Source of the DNA: Candidatus Kapaibacterium sp.
Lineage (GTDB): Bacteria > Bacteroidota > Ignavibacteria > Kapaibacteriales > UBA2268
Direction of reading: 5' to 3'
Assembly: GCA_013414795.1 (NCBI GenBank)
Contig: CP058732.1
Span: 2,083,950 to 2,147,949 of the forward strand
Length of the DNA: 64,000 nucleotides
In this document: positions 1 through 9,312 of the stretch, piece after piece
Layout of the letters: each line of letters starts with the position of its first letter
Position numbering within the stretch: position 1 is the stretch's first letter
Notes under the pieces: model-generated
The model's input: the letters and a program-made list of their open reading frames with translations, nothing else
Databases searched by the model: none
What the model was told of the DNA's origin: nothing
Position numbers and translations under genes: made by a program

Positions 1-1580
1 TCATCGAATTTTGGAACATTTTGTTGTTCTTGCTCTACTTTCCATTCAATGACTTTTGGAATATCCCCTGTCCCTTCAAAAACTTTAACAACCCCCTGGC
101 TTTGAGATGTTATAAGTTGCCAGCGGTCCACACCAATTGGGGTTTTAACATCGGTCTTAAATCTAAATGTTGGGGGATTTACCTCCCTTAAAGTATCCTC
201 AACAACTAAAGGTTCGAATATTTGTGGAATATTTGCATAAATCTCAACTCTTCTATTTTCTTCGATACCATCTGGGTCGTTTGGATTGGATGGATTATCG
301 GGTAAATTCTTGGCTACAATTTTCAACCTTTCGGGTTCAATATTCCAAACATTAATAAGATAATTTCGCACTGCTTCGGCACGCTTTCGTGAAAGGTCAA
401 GATTCCCTTTTTCCAAACCTTGGTCACTAATGCAACCAACGATTGTTAGTTCCGCTTGTGGATATTGGGCAACTCTTTTTCCAATGATATTTAAAATATG
501 ATAATAGATATCGAGTGTGGGTAAACCATACAACTTTTTGACATTGAAATCCTTCGTCTCGGCTGGGTTTAACAATTTATACCTTTTGGGGATTACTGCT
601 GAATTTTCATCAAAGAAAACGTAACCAAGCAATGGATGCATCTTTGTTGAAAGGAATTCTTCGATTTTCAAAACTGTTACTGGTTGTTCGTTCCCTTTTT
701 CATCAAGACTAACAGCAACGATGGATGCTTCGAGCGATGGGGAAGTTGGAGGCTCGGGCAAGTCTGCAAGCGGTGGTGTAATCGGCGGTGGTGCTGGTGG
801 CTTGACTATCTTTACTTTCCTCGGGGCATAAACCAAAGAAATACCACCAGAAATCGAAAAAGAACGCCATTCGTGATTTTTTGCAATTTCGTTAAATCGT
901 CCACGAAACATAACATTTGGAACGAGGAACAAAGTGTTGTTAGCATTCATTGGTAGATAGTAATTGACGCCAAGTCCAACACCGAAAAGCAATTTATTGA
1001 CGTTGGGGATTTCACCAGTGGTATGATTTCTCACCCTTGTTTTTTCAATTGCAAAGACGCCGTAGGAAGGTTCAATAATCTCTTCTTTTTGTTCAAATTC
1101 ATTTTTAAAAAGGAAGTTCATTGTCGGTCCAAAAAGTATATGAAATTGCGGAGTGAATCTATACGAAAATAATATATCCCCAGAAACAGAATTTAACGTT
1201 GCTTTGACAGAATGTTCGAATGTTCCTAAAACACCATCAAGCCCTTGGGCAGACAAATATTCATTTTCCTTCTTCTTCAATGTAGCACTAAGATTTTCCA
1301 ATCCTCCTTGAATTCGAAGGGAAAAGTTCTCGCTTAACGGAAAAGAAACAAGAGGACCAACCCAGTAGTTAAGTCCTAAACCTGTCTCGAAACGAGGACA
1401 ACAACTGGGAATATTAGGAAAGTCAATTCCCTTAAAATTTGCTGTTTGGAAATTAAGCCCTACCCCAAAACCCAAACCAAAAGAAAGACGATTGGACCAA
1501 GGAGAATCTAGAAATTCAATCGAAGATAAATTAAATCTTAAGAAGAAGAGAAGGAATAACACAGTCAAAATCTTTTTCAT
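1..1580 (-). CDS. OmpA-like outer membrane protein (3' end beyond window)
   Basis: The frame is open from the ATG at 1580 to the left edge, about 526 codons, so the C-terminus is missing. It begins with a signal peptide (MKKILTVLFLLFFL), followed by about 250 residues of beta-rich sequence typical of an outer membrane barrel. Then comes a proline-rich linker (KPPAPPPITPPLADLPEPP) and an OmpA-type peptidoglycan-binding domain, with a LTIVGCISDQG strand and LSRKRAEAVRNYL helix and an ENRRVEIY end. It probably links the outer membrane to peptidoglycan. It is a paralogue of the protein at 44863-47043: both carry a P-x-IP-x-CC motif early in the barrel and the same sequence of domains. An AAAGGAG site precedes the start. 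Confidence 0.85.
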   Translation of the reverse strand, partial: MKKILTVLFLLFFLRFNLSSIEFLDSPWSNRLSFGLGFGVGLNFQTANFKGIDFPNIPSCCPRFETGLGLNYWVGPLVSFPLSENFSLRIQGGLENLSATLKKKENEYLSAQGLDGVLGTFEHSVKATLNSVSGDILFSYRFTPQFHILFGPTMNFLFKNEFEQKEEIIEPSYGVFAIEKTRVRNHTTGEIPNVNKLLFGVGLGVNYYLPMNANNTLFLVPNVMFRGRFNEIAKNHEWRSFSISGGISLVYAPRKVKIVKPPAPPPITPPLADLPEPPTSPSLEASIVAVSLDEKGNEQPVTVLKIEEFLSTKMHPLLGYVFFDENSAVIPKRYKLLNPAETKDFNVKKLYGLPTLDIYYHILNIIGKRVAQYPQAELTIVGCISDQGLEKGNLDLSRKRAEAVRNYLINVWNIEPERLKIVAKNLPDNPSNPNDPDGIEENRRVEIYANIPQIFEPLVVEDTLREVNPPTFRFKTDVKTPIGVDRWQLITSQSQGVVKVFEGTGDIPKVIEWKVEQEQQNVPKFD

Positions 1581-1604
1581 AAATTGCTCCTTTATCAGCA
1601 ATTT
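1581..1604 (-). promoter_or_regulatory. hairpin overlapping the ribosome binding site of the OmpA-like gene
   Basis: A perfect 8-bp inverted repeat (AAATTGCT / AGCAATTT, 8-nt loop) sits directly before the start codon at 1580 on the minus strand. In the mRNA, the AAAGGAG ribosome binding site straddles the loop and the 3' arm. Folding could therefore limit access to the site. Regulation by this hairpin is inference only. Confidence 0.4.
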
Positions 1605-1698
1605 CAAAATTATCTAAAAAAACATTATAAATGATAATTCAAAAGGAAAATTACGAAAAAACTTTTAAAATAGAAAATAATATTAAGCGTTTTATTTA

Positions 1699-1718
1699 AT
1701 TTAGTTTTTTAACTAAAT
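1699..1718 (+). promoter_or_regulatory. palindromic candidate ArsR operator
   Basis: ATTTAGTT-TTTT-AACTAAAT is a perfect inverted repeat with 8-bp arms, ending 6 nt before the arsR start. ArsR-family repressors normally bind AT-rich dyads in their own promoter, so this is the likely autoregulatory site. No second copy was noticed elsewhere in the window. Confidence 0.5.
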
Positions 1719-1724
1719 GACAAA

Positions 1725-2072
1725 ATGGAAAAATTTTTAAAAATCTTTAAAGCATTAGGCGACACTCAAAGGCTAAGAATTGTTTCAATTCTTGCCGAAA
1801 CAGAACTATGCGTTTGCCAAATCCAAAGTGTCATTGGTTTCACCGCTGCTACAATATCGCAACATTTGTCGATACTTTCAAACGCTGGCTTGCTGAAATC
1901 AAGGAAAGAGCAAAAATGGGTCTTTTATTCAATAGATTGGGAAAATCTATCCGAACCAATCAAACAATTTCTTCTCTATACGATTGAGCAAATTAAAGAA
2001 GACAAACATATTAAAGCAGACCTTGCTAAACTAAAAAATATAGAGAACATTCAGTTTTGTAGTCCAAACTAA
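1725..2072 (+). CDS. arsR: ArsR-family metalloregulatory repressor
   Basis: This 115-residue protein is the usual size of an ArsR/SmtB winged-helix repressor. The N-terminal KALGDTQRLRIVSIL segment and ELCVCQI motif are diagnostic. Cys29 and Cys31 in the ELCVC motif match the thiols that bind As(III) or Sb(III) in classic ArsR proteins. The recognition helix region (TAATISQHLSILSNAGLL) follows, then a beta-wing. It is the first gene of a cassette with a permease 25 nt downstream and a small thioredoxin-like protein, and it has a palindromic candidate operator just upstream. Repression relieved by arsenite or an organoarsenical is inferred from the family; the true ligand is not shown by sequence. 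Confidence 0.85.
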   Translation: MEKFLKIFKALGDTQRLRIVSILAETELCVCQIQSVIGFTAATISQHLSILSNAGLLKSRKEQKWVFYSIDWENLSEPIKQFLLYTIEQIKEDKHIKADLAKLKNIENIQFCSPN

Positions 2073-2097
2073 TTTATCGAAGGGTAGGAGTATAATT

Positions 2098-3390
2098 ATG
2101 GAATTGAAAAAAGAATTGAAGATATTGGTTACTTTTGTTGGAATATTTATATTATTCTACTATCTACCAATTGGAAACCAAAGATTTGATAATGCTATTT
2201 TCGAAGCACTCGAACTTTCAAAATGGTATGCACGTGAACACGTTTTGCTTTGCTTAATTCCAGCATTCTTTATTGCTGGGGCAATCAGTGTTTTCATCAA
2301 ACAAGAAGCAGTATTGAGGTACCTCGGCAGTAGTGCTAACAAAGTGCTGGCTTACGGTGTTGCTTCCGTTTCTGGTGCAATTCTTGCAGTATGCTCTTGT
2401 ACTGTTCTTCCTCTTTTTGCTGGAATTTACCACCAAGGAGCTGGAATTGGTCCAGCAACAGCATTTCTCTATTCTGGTCCAGCAATCAATGTGCTTGCTA
2501 TTATCTTAACCGCAAAGGTGATTGGATTAGAAATCGGGATTGCAAGAGCATTGTTTGCAATTATATTCAGTATTATTATTGGCTTATTAATGCAAATGCT
2601 TTTCAAAAAAAGCGATATGGAGAGATTGTATAACATTCCTGTAGTTGAAAGCAATAAGGAAGGAAGAAAAATTTGGCAAGAAATTGTTTACTTTGGAACT
2701 TTAGTATGCATTTTGGTTTTTGCAAATTGGGGTACTTCGGGCGAAACAAGTGGTTTTTGGAATGTTGTTTACCAAAACAAATGGTACCTTACCGCTTTCT
2801 TCTCCATTGTGCTTGGGTTAATTCTTATTTTTTGGTTCAAAGCAAGTTGGATACTCGAAATAGTTTTTGCTCTTATATTATTAGTAGTTCATCTCATTTG
2901 GTCTAATGTAACTTTAACGTTTACACTTGGTGTTGTGTCATTAATAATTATTCTTGCAACCGGAACAGAGGAATTAAAAAACTGGCTATCGAGCACTTGG
3001 GACTTTGCGAAACAAATTGTTCCACTACTTTTTGCTGGGGTTCTTGTGGCTGGGTTCCTACTTGGTCGCCCAGGAAATGAAGGAATTATTCCAAACCAGT
3101 GGGTATCTACTTTGGTTGGTGGCAATTCTATATTTGCAAACTTTTTCGCTTCAATAGTTGGAGCGTTTATGTACTTTGCAACTTTGACAGAAGTACCAAT
3201 CGTCCAGGGACTGCTTGGTAGTGGAATGGGTAAAGGACCGGCATTAGCATTGCTTTTGTCGGGTCCGGCTGTCTCTCTGCCAAGTTTGCTTGTAATAAAT
3301 AAAATACTCGGTCTTAAAAAAACTATTGCTTATGTCCTTTTAGTAATAATTTTTTCTTCCTTGGTAGGTTTTGTTTTTGGAATGCTCTGA
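2098..3390 (+). CDS. permease of the ArsP/DUF318 (UPF0718) family
   Basis: A 430-residue polytopic inner membrane protein, hydrophobic over most of its length. Two similar halves each contain a SGPAxxxxx turn (GPAINVLAI near residue 130 and SGPAVSLPSLL near the C-terminus). The VCSCTVLPL motif places Cys99 and Cys101 in a membrane helix; paired cysteines here are typical of ArsP, which exports trivalent organoarsenicals. A strong AGGAG site lies at the start. Its position between arsR and a redox-active thioredoxin-like gene is a recurrent arrangement for this family. Export of methylated or aromatic arsenicals is the best guess; other substrates are possible. Confidence 0.8.
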   Translation: MELKKELKILVTFVGIFILFYYLPIGNQRFDNAIFEALELSKWYAREHVLLCLIPAFFIAGAISVFIKQEAVLRYLGSSANKVLAYGVASVSGAILAVCSCTVLPLFAGIYHQGAGIGPATAFLYSGPAINVLAIILTAKVIGLEIGIARALFAIIFSIIIGLLMQMLFKKSDMERLYNIPVVESNKEGRKIWQEIVYFGTLVCILVFANWGTSGETSGFWNVVYQNKWYLTAFFSIVLGLILIFWFKASWILEIVFALILLVVHLIWSNVTLTFTLGVVSLIIILATGTEELKNWLSSTWDFAKQIVPLLFAGVLVAGFLLGRPGNEGIIPNQWVSTLVGGNSIFANFFASIVGAFMYFATLTEVPIVQGLLGSGMGKGPALALLLSGPAVSLPSLLVINKILGLKKTIAYVLLVIIFSSLVGFVFGML

Positions 3391-3451
3391 GCATAGAATA
3401 GATAAGAAACAACCAATTAGTTATTAAGTTAATTATAAAGGAGGTTGAAAA

Positions 3452-3706
3452 ATGGCAAAAGTAAAAATCAAAGTACTTGGTCCAGGTTGTCCAAAATGCC
3501 AAGCCCTTGAACAAAGGGTACGAGAAGTTGTTGAAAGAAATAATTTTGACGCAGAAATCGAAAAGGTGCAAAACATAATGGACATAATGAAATACGGCGT
3601 AATGTTGACACCAGCATTGGTAATTAACGAAAAGTTAATGGCAAGCGGTTCCCCATTACCAAGTTCAGATCAAATTAAAGAATGGATTAAAAACATGCTT
3701 AAATAA
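3452..3706 (+). CDS. small thioredoxin-like protein (MTH895/TM0996 type)
   Basis: An 84-residue cytoplasmic protein with a single thioredoxin/glutaredoxin-like fold and a CPKC active site (Cys13, Cys16) straight after strand one, in the order KVLGPGCPKCQALEQ. The cis-proline region appears as MLTPALVINEK. There is no signal peptide. An AAGGAGG site precedes the ATG. This family is often encoded next to ArsP-like permeases. It may reduce the regulator, the permease cysteines or a thiol-bound metalloid substrate, but the electron donor and target are unknown. Confidence 0.8.
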   Translation: MAKVKIKVLGPGCPKCQALEQRVREVVERNNFDAEIEKVQNIMDIMKYGVMLTPALVINEKLMASGSPLPSSDQIKEWIKNMLK

Positions 3707-3737
3707 ACAATTAGATAATTATTTGCTAAAAATCAAG

Positions 3738-5129
3738 TTAGAATATTTTTAGAATAAGGTAATGTTCGTCAGTAACATTTTTTTTGTAGTATTCGTAAAC
3801 GTAACTATTTGTAGATACCCAATAACTCATCCCACTATGTCCCGAAGTTTCTCTTTCAATATCACCACAATAAACTTGGTCTTTAACCATAATAACTTTT
3901 TGATTTACTATAATTGTATCATAAACAATACTGAAAGGTAAATTAACAAAATTATACTGATAACCATCTTCATGACTATAATAATTGAATTGATCGGCTC
4001 TACCATTAACAGTTCGGGCACCATAGAATATACTTATTAAAGGTGTACTATTGGTTGTATCAATATTAATTTTAAAAGTCAAACGATAATATGGCTCTTC
4101 AATTTCGTATCCAAAAGTTAAATTCCCTAAACGGTAAAATTTATGATTGATGGTAAAATTAAATCTATCTTTATCTATTACCCTTTTAATAACAGTGTCC
4201 CTTCTAGAACCATTTCTATCAGAATATGAATAAACATCATAAAGAATCGTGGGTATAACCATATCAATATAAAAGTGTTCCGCCCTTAGGATTAAATCAC
4301 CAATATTGAAATTTGGAACTATTTTACTATTTCCATTGTAAAAATTAGGTGATTTTAAACTGTGCAACAATTGATCATAATCCGATTTTGAACAAACAAT
4401 AAAATTCTCACGGAAAATAATTGTATCATCAAGATTTACAAAGAATAAATTATATCTACCAAAAGTCAGTTGGGGTATTTCTACAAATATGGAATCGAGA
4501 TTCTTTCTAACAATTTTTGCAGGTATCTCATTAAACTTTATTTCTGGAGAAATAGTCTCTACATTAAAAATATCTTTTTTAAATAAATATTTTTTCCAAG
4601 AGATAGAGAAAATTTCTCCAACGAAGCCAACAGTGAATTTGGTTGAGACTAAATCCCCTTTTGCAACTACCTTAAGTTTCTCTTTGAGAAAATAAACTTT
4701 CTCTTGAACTACAATTTTAACTAAATAGGTTGAGAATCGCAATTCTGGAACTTTAAATTTGCAATAATTCCTATTTAATTCAATGATTTCTGTGGTTGAA
4801 TCACCAATAAATAATTTAAAAGGAATGGTATTTAATTGGATTGTAGGATAATATTCATCCAAGAAACTTTTCAATAATATTGTCACAGTATCTCCCCAAC
4901 CAACTTCGTTTTGCAAAATCGTAGTTCTATCGCTTAGCACAAAAAGTTTAGGCTGAATTGGAACTTGAGTCGGCTTTTCGCAAGAGTTAATGACTAACAT
5001 AATTACAACAGAAGCAAGTAAAAAAGCTTTAACAAGCAAATGGTTACTAACAAAACGATAATCTTTTCTTTTTGGGACAAAATGCTTTTTAGTCCCTACT
5101 TCAAAGAAAGGCTTTTTGAAGGGAGTCAT
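3738..5129 (-). CDS. hypothetical lipoprotein, beta-rich
   Basis: Not recognised as a named family. A lipoprotein signal sequence ends in LVINSC followed by EKPTQ, so the mature protein probably starts at that cysteine and is anchored in the envelope. The first ~220 mature residues look like two or three immunoglobulin-like (IPT/TIG-type) beta modules; the C-terminal half is beta-rich without a recognisable signature. The start is uncertain: the ATG at 5129 leaves an unusually long charged stretch before the signal, while a TTG at 5039 would give a normal lipoprotein signal. A further TTG at 5171 is also open. The gene converges on the arsenic cassette, 32 nt away. Confidence 0.6.
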   Translation of the reverse strand: MTPFKKPFFEVGTKKHFVPKRKDYRFVSNHLLVKAFLLASVVIMLVINSCEKPTQVPIQPKLFVLSDRTTILQNEVGWGDTVTILLKSFLDEYYPTIQLNTIPFKLFIGDSTTEIIELNRNYCKFKVPELRFSTYLVKIVVQEKVYFLKEKLKVVAKGDLVSTKFTVGFVGEIFSISWKKYLFKKDIFNVETISPEIKFNEIPAKIVRKNLDSIFVEIPQLTFGRYNLFFVNLDDTIIFRENFIVCSKSDYDQLLHSLKSPNFYNGNSKIVPNFNIGDLILRAEHFYIDMVIPTILYDVYSYSDRNGSRRDTVIKRVIDKDRFNFTINHKFYRLGNLTFGYEIEEPYYRLTFKINIDTTNSTPLISIFYGARTVNGRADQFNYYSHEDGYQYNFVNLPFSIVYDTIIVNQKVIMVKDQVYCGDIERETSGHSGMSYWVSTNSYVYEYYKKNVTDEHYLILKIF

Positions 5130-5228
5130 AAGTAACTCCAAATTATCCACATTTTTTTGAACGGATATCAATGCAACTAATTGTATTGTTTATCAATTTT
5201 TTATTTTTAATCTCAAAATTTTTGTCCC

Positions 5229-5236
5229 TATTTTTG
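5229..5236 (+). promoter_or_regulatory. candidate -7 box of aspS promoter
   Basis: TATTTTTG matches the TAnnTTTG -7 consensus of Bacteroidota promoters, 28 nt before the aspS ATG. No good TTTG -33 element is seen at normal spacing, so support is weak. Confidence 0.3.
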
Positions 5237-5264
5237 GTAATTTGCAATTTTTTTGTTAATAAAA

Positions 5265-7031
5265 ATGGAATTTCCAAAACGAACCGTTACTTGTGGCGAA
5301 CTTAGACTCGAAAACGAAGGAGAAACTGTCGTCCTCAATGGTTGGGTTTCAACCATTCGTGATATGGGAGGGTTAATATTCATCGATTTACGGGATAGGT
5401 ATGGAATAACCCAACTCGTCGTCGTCCCCGAGCAAAATCCATCCCTTGCAGAAAGAGTGAAAGAATTGAAATCTGAATTCGTAATCTGGGCAAAAGGTTG
5501 TGTGCGACGACGTGAAAACCCAAATCCCAAATTACCCACTGGTTTAATCGAAATTGAATTAGAAGATTTTGGGATTCTCAATCGTTCTGAACTTCCGCCT
5601 TTTGAAATTTCCGACTCGGCAGAAATAACCGAAGAAAATCGTCTTCGTTATAGATTCTTGGATTTACGTCGACCTTCGGTTCAACGAAGATTCATCGTCC
5701 GCAATGAAATTTACCAAATAATCCACAGTTACTTCCACGAACACAAATTTGTTGAAATTGAAACACCTTTTTTAACCAAATCCACTCCCGAGGGAGCTCG
5801 GGACTTCCTTGTTCCTTCGCGACTACATAAAGGTAAATTCTACGCTTTGCCACAATCACCACAACTTTACAAACAAATATTGATGATTTCTGGCTTCGAC
5901 CGTTATGTTCAAATCGTAAAATGCTTTCGAGACGAAGACTTGCGCAGCGACAGACAACCAGAGTTTACACAAATCGACCTCGAAATGTCCTTTGTAACAA
6001 TTGAGGATATTATTACCATAACAGAAGGGCTTTTTAAGAGGCTCTGGAAAGAAATATTAGGGTTAGATATTGAAACTCCATTCCCAAGAATGAGTTTCAA
6101 CGATGCAATGACAAAATTTGGTTCCGACAAGCCCGACCTACGCTACGGTTTGCAGATTGTAACACTTAGCAACAAATTGAAAGACACAAACTTCCGCGTT
6201 TTCGACGAGGCAATCGAAACTGGAAAGATTATCGCTGGGATAAATGCTAAAGGATGTGCCAATTTCTCGAGAAAACAAATCGATGAACTTACTGAATTTG
6301 TTCAAAAACTTGGCTGTAAAGGATTAATTTGGATGAAGTATACTAATGGGGAAATTAATTCACCAATTGCAAAGTTTTTAAGCCAAACAGCAATCGAAAC
6401 CATTAAGGCGGAAGCAAATCTTGAGGATGGAGATTTGTTATTAATTGTTGCCGATGAATGGGAAAAATGCTACACTACTCTTGGTGCTTTGCGTAAAGAG
6501 ATTGCCAAAAAAACTGGAATTATTGAAAAAGTCCGCAATAAGTTTTCGTTTCTCTGGGTTGTTGATTTTCCAATGTTTGAATTTGACCCCGACGAGCAAA
6601 GACTTGTTGCCAAACACCACCCGTTCACTTCGCCAAAAGATGAAGATATGGACATACTCGAAACAGAACCATTGAAAGTTCGTGCAAAAGCCTACGATAT
6701 AGTTGTCAACGGCGAGGAAATTGGTGGCGGAAGCCTTCGCAATTATAAACCAGAAGTGCAAGAAAGAATATTCCGACTTTTGAAACTTTCGGAAGAAGAT
6801 ATAAAGGTCAAATTTGGCTTCCTGCTCGAAGCATTAAAATATGGAGCACCACCACACGGGGGCATTGCAATTGGACTCGACAGACTGGTAATGACTCTGA
6901 CAGACACGGATAACATTCGAGACGTGATAGCTTTCCCCAAGACAACAAGCGGGCTGGCACTTATGGAAAATTGTCCAACACCAGTAGAAACAAAACAACT
7001 GAAGGAATTGGGTATTAAATTGGAAGATTAA
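5265..7031 (+). CDS. aspS: aspartyl-tRNA synthetase
   Basis: A 588-residue class II aminoacyl-tRNA synthetase of the bacterial type, attaching aspartate to tRNA-Asp. An N-terminal OB-fold anticodon-binding domain (about residues 1-110, with RTVTCGELR and [19 protein letters not shown]) is followed by the catalytic core. Motif 2 appears as [20 protein letters not shown] and motif 3 as [11 protein letters not shown] near the C-terminus. The long insertion between motifs 2 and 3 is the bacterial GAD domain. An earlier TTG at 5253 is in frame, but the ATG at 5265 matches the usual N-terminus. Whether it also charges tRNA-Asn cannot be told from sequence alone. Confidence 0.95.
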   Translation: MEFPKRTVTCGELRLENEGETVVLNGWVSTIRDMGGLIFIDLRDRYGITQLVVVPEQNPSLAERVKELKSEFVIWAKGCVRRRENPNPKLPTGLIEIELEDFGILNRSELPPFEISDSAEITEENRLRYRFLDLRRPSVQRRFIVRNEIYQIIHSYFHEHKFVEIETPFLTKSTPEGARDFLVPSRLHKGKFYALPQSPQLYKQILMISGFDRYVQIVKCFRDEDLRSDRQPEFTQIDLEMSFVTIEDIITITEGLFKRLWKEILGLDIETPFPRMSFNDAMTKFGSDKPDLRYGLQIVTLSNKLKDTNFRVFDEAIETGKIIAGINAKGCANFSRKQIDELTEFVQKLGCKGLIWMKYTNGEINSPIAKFLSQTAIETIKAEANLEDGDLLLIVADEWEKCYTTLGALRKEIAKKTGIIEKVRNKFSFLWVVDFPMFEFDPDEQRLVAKHHPFTSPKDEDMDILETEPLKVRAKAYDIVVNGEEIGGGSLRNYKPEVQERIFRLLKLSEEDIKVKFGFLLEALKYGAPPHGGIAIGLDRLVMTLTDTDNIRDVIAFPKTTSGLALMENCPTPVETKQLKELGIKLED

Positions 7032-7121
7032 ACACAAAACAAAAATAGGGCAAACATTTCGAAACTATTCAATTATCGCTTTTGATTAATTTCGTCTTTT
7101 TGAATAATTAAGAAAATTGAA

Positions 7122-8327
7122 ATGAGATTGTCAAAAGTAGAACCAGCAAAAAGAACCTTAGGTATTGCCTATGCTATTCGTGACATAGTTGTTCTTGCCG
7201 AACAAATCGCTAAAAGCGGCAAAAAAATGCTCTACTTGAATATTGGCGACCCGAATCCTTATGGACACCAAACACCGCGTCAAATTATCGAAGCAGTTTA
7301 CAATGCTATGCTTGAAAATCACAATGGTTACTCCCCTTCCTCTGGAATCAAACCAGCAATCGAGGCTATACAAGAAGATGCTCGCAGAAAAGGAATCACA
7401 AACATTCTCGACACATTTATCACAACAGGAGCAAGCGAAGCAATAGAAATTTGCCTAACAGCATTGTTAAACCCGGGGGAAAATGTATTAATTCCCGAAC
7501 CCGGCTATCCCCTTTACTCAGCAATTCAAAGCAAACTTGAACTTGTGGCAAACCCCTACTACCTCGACGAATCTAATGGCTGGCAACCGGATATCGACGA
7601 TATCAAGAAGAAAATAAACAACAAAACACGTGCGATTGTTCTGATAAATCCAAACAACCCAACTGGTACAGTTTTCACAAAAGAAATACTAAATCAAATC
7701 GTCGAAATTGCGCTCGAACACAATTTGGTTGTTTTCGCAGATGAAATTTACGACAAACTTCTTTTTGACGGTGTTCAACATATTTCAATTGCATCCTTAT
7801 CCCAAGATTTACCTTGCATTACTTTCTCTGGTTTGTCCAAAAATTATATTGCACCCGGCTTTCGCATTGGTTGGGGGGTTGTAAGTGGTCCAAAAGAAAG
7901 GCTCGAAGATTACATCGAAGCGATAAACAAAATTTTGCGGGCACGCCTTTGTGCTAATCATCCGATACAATATGCAATACCAGTCGCATTGCTTGGCGAC
8001 CAATCCCATCTGGTTGAAATGAACCAAAAGTTACAAAAACGGCGAGACATTGTTAAAGAAAAGATTTCTAAAATCGAAGGAATTGAACTTGTCGAACCGC
8101 ACGGAGCCTTTTATGCATTTCCATCAATAGATGTGAAAGACGATAACCACTTTGCACAAGAATTGATGAAAGAAACTGGAGTCGTAGTTGTACCCGGTAG
8201 TGGATTTGGTCAAAAGCCCGGAACCAGCCATTTCAGGATAGTAATCCTTCCGTCCGAAGAAATTCTTACGGAAGCATTCGATTTGATTTCCGATTTTTAC
8301 AAAAAATATAAGAATTTATACCAGTGA
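7122..8327 (+). CDS. class I PLP aminotransferase, alanine-aminotransferase-like
   Basis: 401 residues, fold type I PLP enzyme. The cofactor lysine is Lys240 in SGLSKNYIAPGFRIGW; the NPNNPTGTVF and ADEIYDKLLF motifs that bind pyridine nitrogen and phosphate precede it. The N-terminus (YAIRDIVVLAEQ, YLNIGDPNPYG) resembles AlaA/AlaT-type enzymes, which transfer the amino group between alanine and 2-oxoglutarate. The stop overlaps the GTG start of dapB (GTGA), so the two are probably co-translated. That context leaves open a role in amino acid biosynthesis more broadly, for instance another branched or aromatic aminotransferase specificity. Confidence 0.85.
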   Translation: MRLSKVEPAKRTLGIAYAIRDIVVLAEQIAKSGKKMLYLNIGDPNPYGHQTPRQIIEAVYNAMLENHNGYSPSSGIKPAIEAIQEDARRKGITNILDTFITTGASEAIEICLTALLNPGENVLIPEPGYPLYSAIQSKLELVANPYYLDESNGWQPDIDDIKKKINNKTRAIVLINPNNPTGTVFTKEILNQIVEIALEHNLVVFADEIYDKLLFDGVQHISIASLSQDLPCITFSGLSKNYIAPGFRIGWGVVSGPKERLEDYIEAINKILRARLCANHPIQYAIPVALLGDQSHLVEMNQKLQKRRDIVKEKISKIEGIELVEPHGAFYAFPSIDVKDDNHFAQELMKETGVVVVPGSGFGQKPGTSHFRIVILPSEEILTEAFDLISDFYKKYKNLYQ

Positions 8328-9040
8328 GCACAATAAAACCAAAGATAGCCTTAGTTGGCTACGGAAAAATGGGCAAAGAAGTTGAAAGAACCGCCGTAGA
8401 GATGGGTTTCACTATCACAGACATTTTCGAAATTAACAATCCTATAAACCCGGAAAATCAATATGAATTTGATGTTGCAATAGAGTTTACAACTCCCGAA
8501 AGCGTAGTCCAAAACATTGAAAAAATTTCTCTTTTAAAAAAGAATATCGTTGTAGGCACTACTGGATGGTACGACAGACTTGACCAAGTCAGAGAAATTG
8601 TTGAAAAATCTGGAATTGGCTTGATTTACAGCCCTAATTTTTCCGTTGGTATTCAAATTATTTTGAAAATCATCGAAGAAGTCTCCAAAATACTAAATCA
8701 AATCAACAATTATGATATAATTATTGAGGAAACACACCATAGAAAGAAAAAAGATGCTCCAAGCGGAACAGCATTGAAAATCGCTGAAAAAATTTTACAG
8801 AACTTTAAAAATAAAGAACGCATTGTAACAAATCCAATGGAATTAGATTCCAAAAGCATACAAATTGCTTCTCTTCGCCTTGGAGAAGTCTATGGTATAC
8901 ATAGAGTTATTCTCGATTCCGAATTTGATACTCTTGAAATATCCCATACTGCAAAGACACGAAAGGGTTTTGCAATTGGAGCATTGTTAGCAGCCGAATT
9001 TATTTTCGAAAAGCAAGGCTTCTACGAATTTACATTATGA
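8324..9040 (+). CDS. dapB: 4-hydroxy-tetrahydrodipicolinate reductase
   Basis: 238 residues, the usual DapB length. It reduces 4-hydroxy-tetrahydrodipicolinate in the lysine and diaminopimelate pathway. The N-terminal Rossmann motif is VGYGKMGKEV; the family signature EETHHRKKKDAPSGTALKIA holds the catalytic His and Lys. The VGTTGW segment is the conserved cofactor-side loop. It starts with GTG inside the stop codon of the aminotransferase gene, which supports translational coupling. The annotated start is secure because the glycine-rich motif follows within ten residues. Confidence 0.93.
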   Translation: MSTIKPKIALVGYGKMGKEVERTAVEMGFTITDIFEINNPINPENQYEFDVAIEFTTPESVVQNIEKISLLKKNIVVGTTGWYDRLDQVREIVEKSGIGLIYSPNFSVGIQIILKIIEEVSKILNQINNYDIIIEETHHRKKKDAPSGTALKIAEKILQNFKNKERIVTNPMELDSKSIQIASLRLGEVYGIHRVILDSEFDTLEISHTAKTRKGFAIGALLAAEFIFEKQGFYEFTL

Positions 9041-9137
9041 ACTTAAAACACTAAAAATTCTTGGTTTGTAGAAAGAATTCATTTAGAATTTTATACGAAG
9101 AGATATAATAAGGTATCTCTTTGCCAACTAAATCCAG

Positions 9138-9210
9138 CTGCCCCGCCAGGGCTCGAACCTGGAAACTTCTGATCCAGAGTCAGACGTGTTGCCAATTACA
9201 CCACGGGGCA
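9138..9210 (-). tRNA. tRNA-Gln (anticodon CTG)
   Basis: The minus strand folds into a full cloverleaf of 73 nt: acceptor stem TGCCCCG/CGGGGCA, D stem GTGT/ACAC, anticodon stem TCTGA/TCAGA with loop CTCTGGA (anticodon CTG, reading CAG), and T arm CCAGG-TTCGAGC-CCTGG. The discriminator base is G. The CCA end is not encoded. Confidence 0.93.
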
Positions 9211-9312
9211 ATGGAAATACAAAAATATGAAATTTGAGCCGAATTATCAAACGTTTTAATTGAAATTTTATCTTTAATTTTGATGTTATCTAATTAATAG
9301 TTCGAGGTGAAA

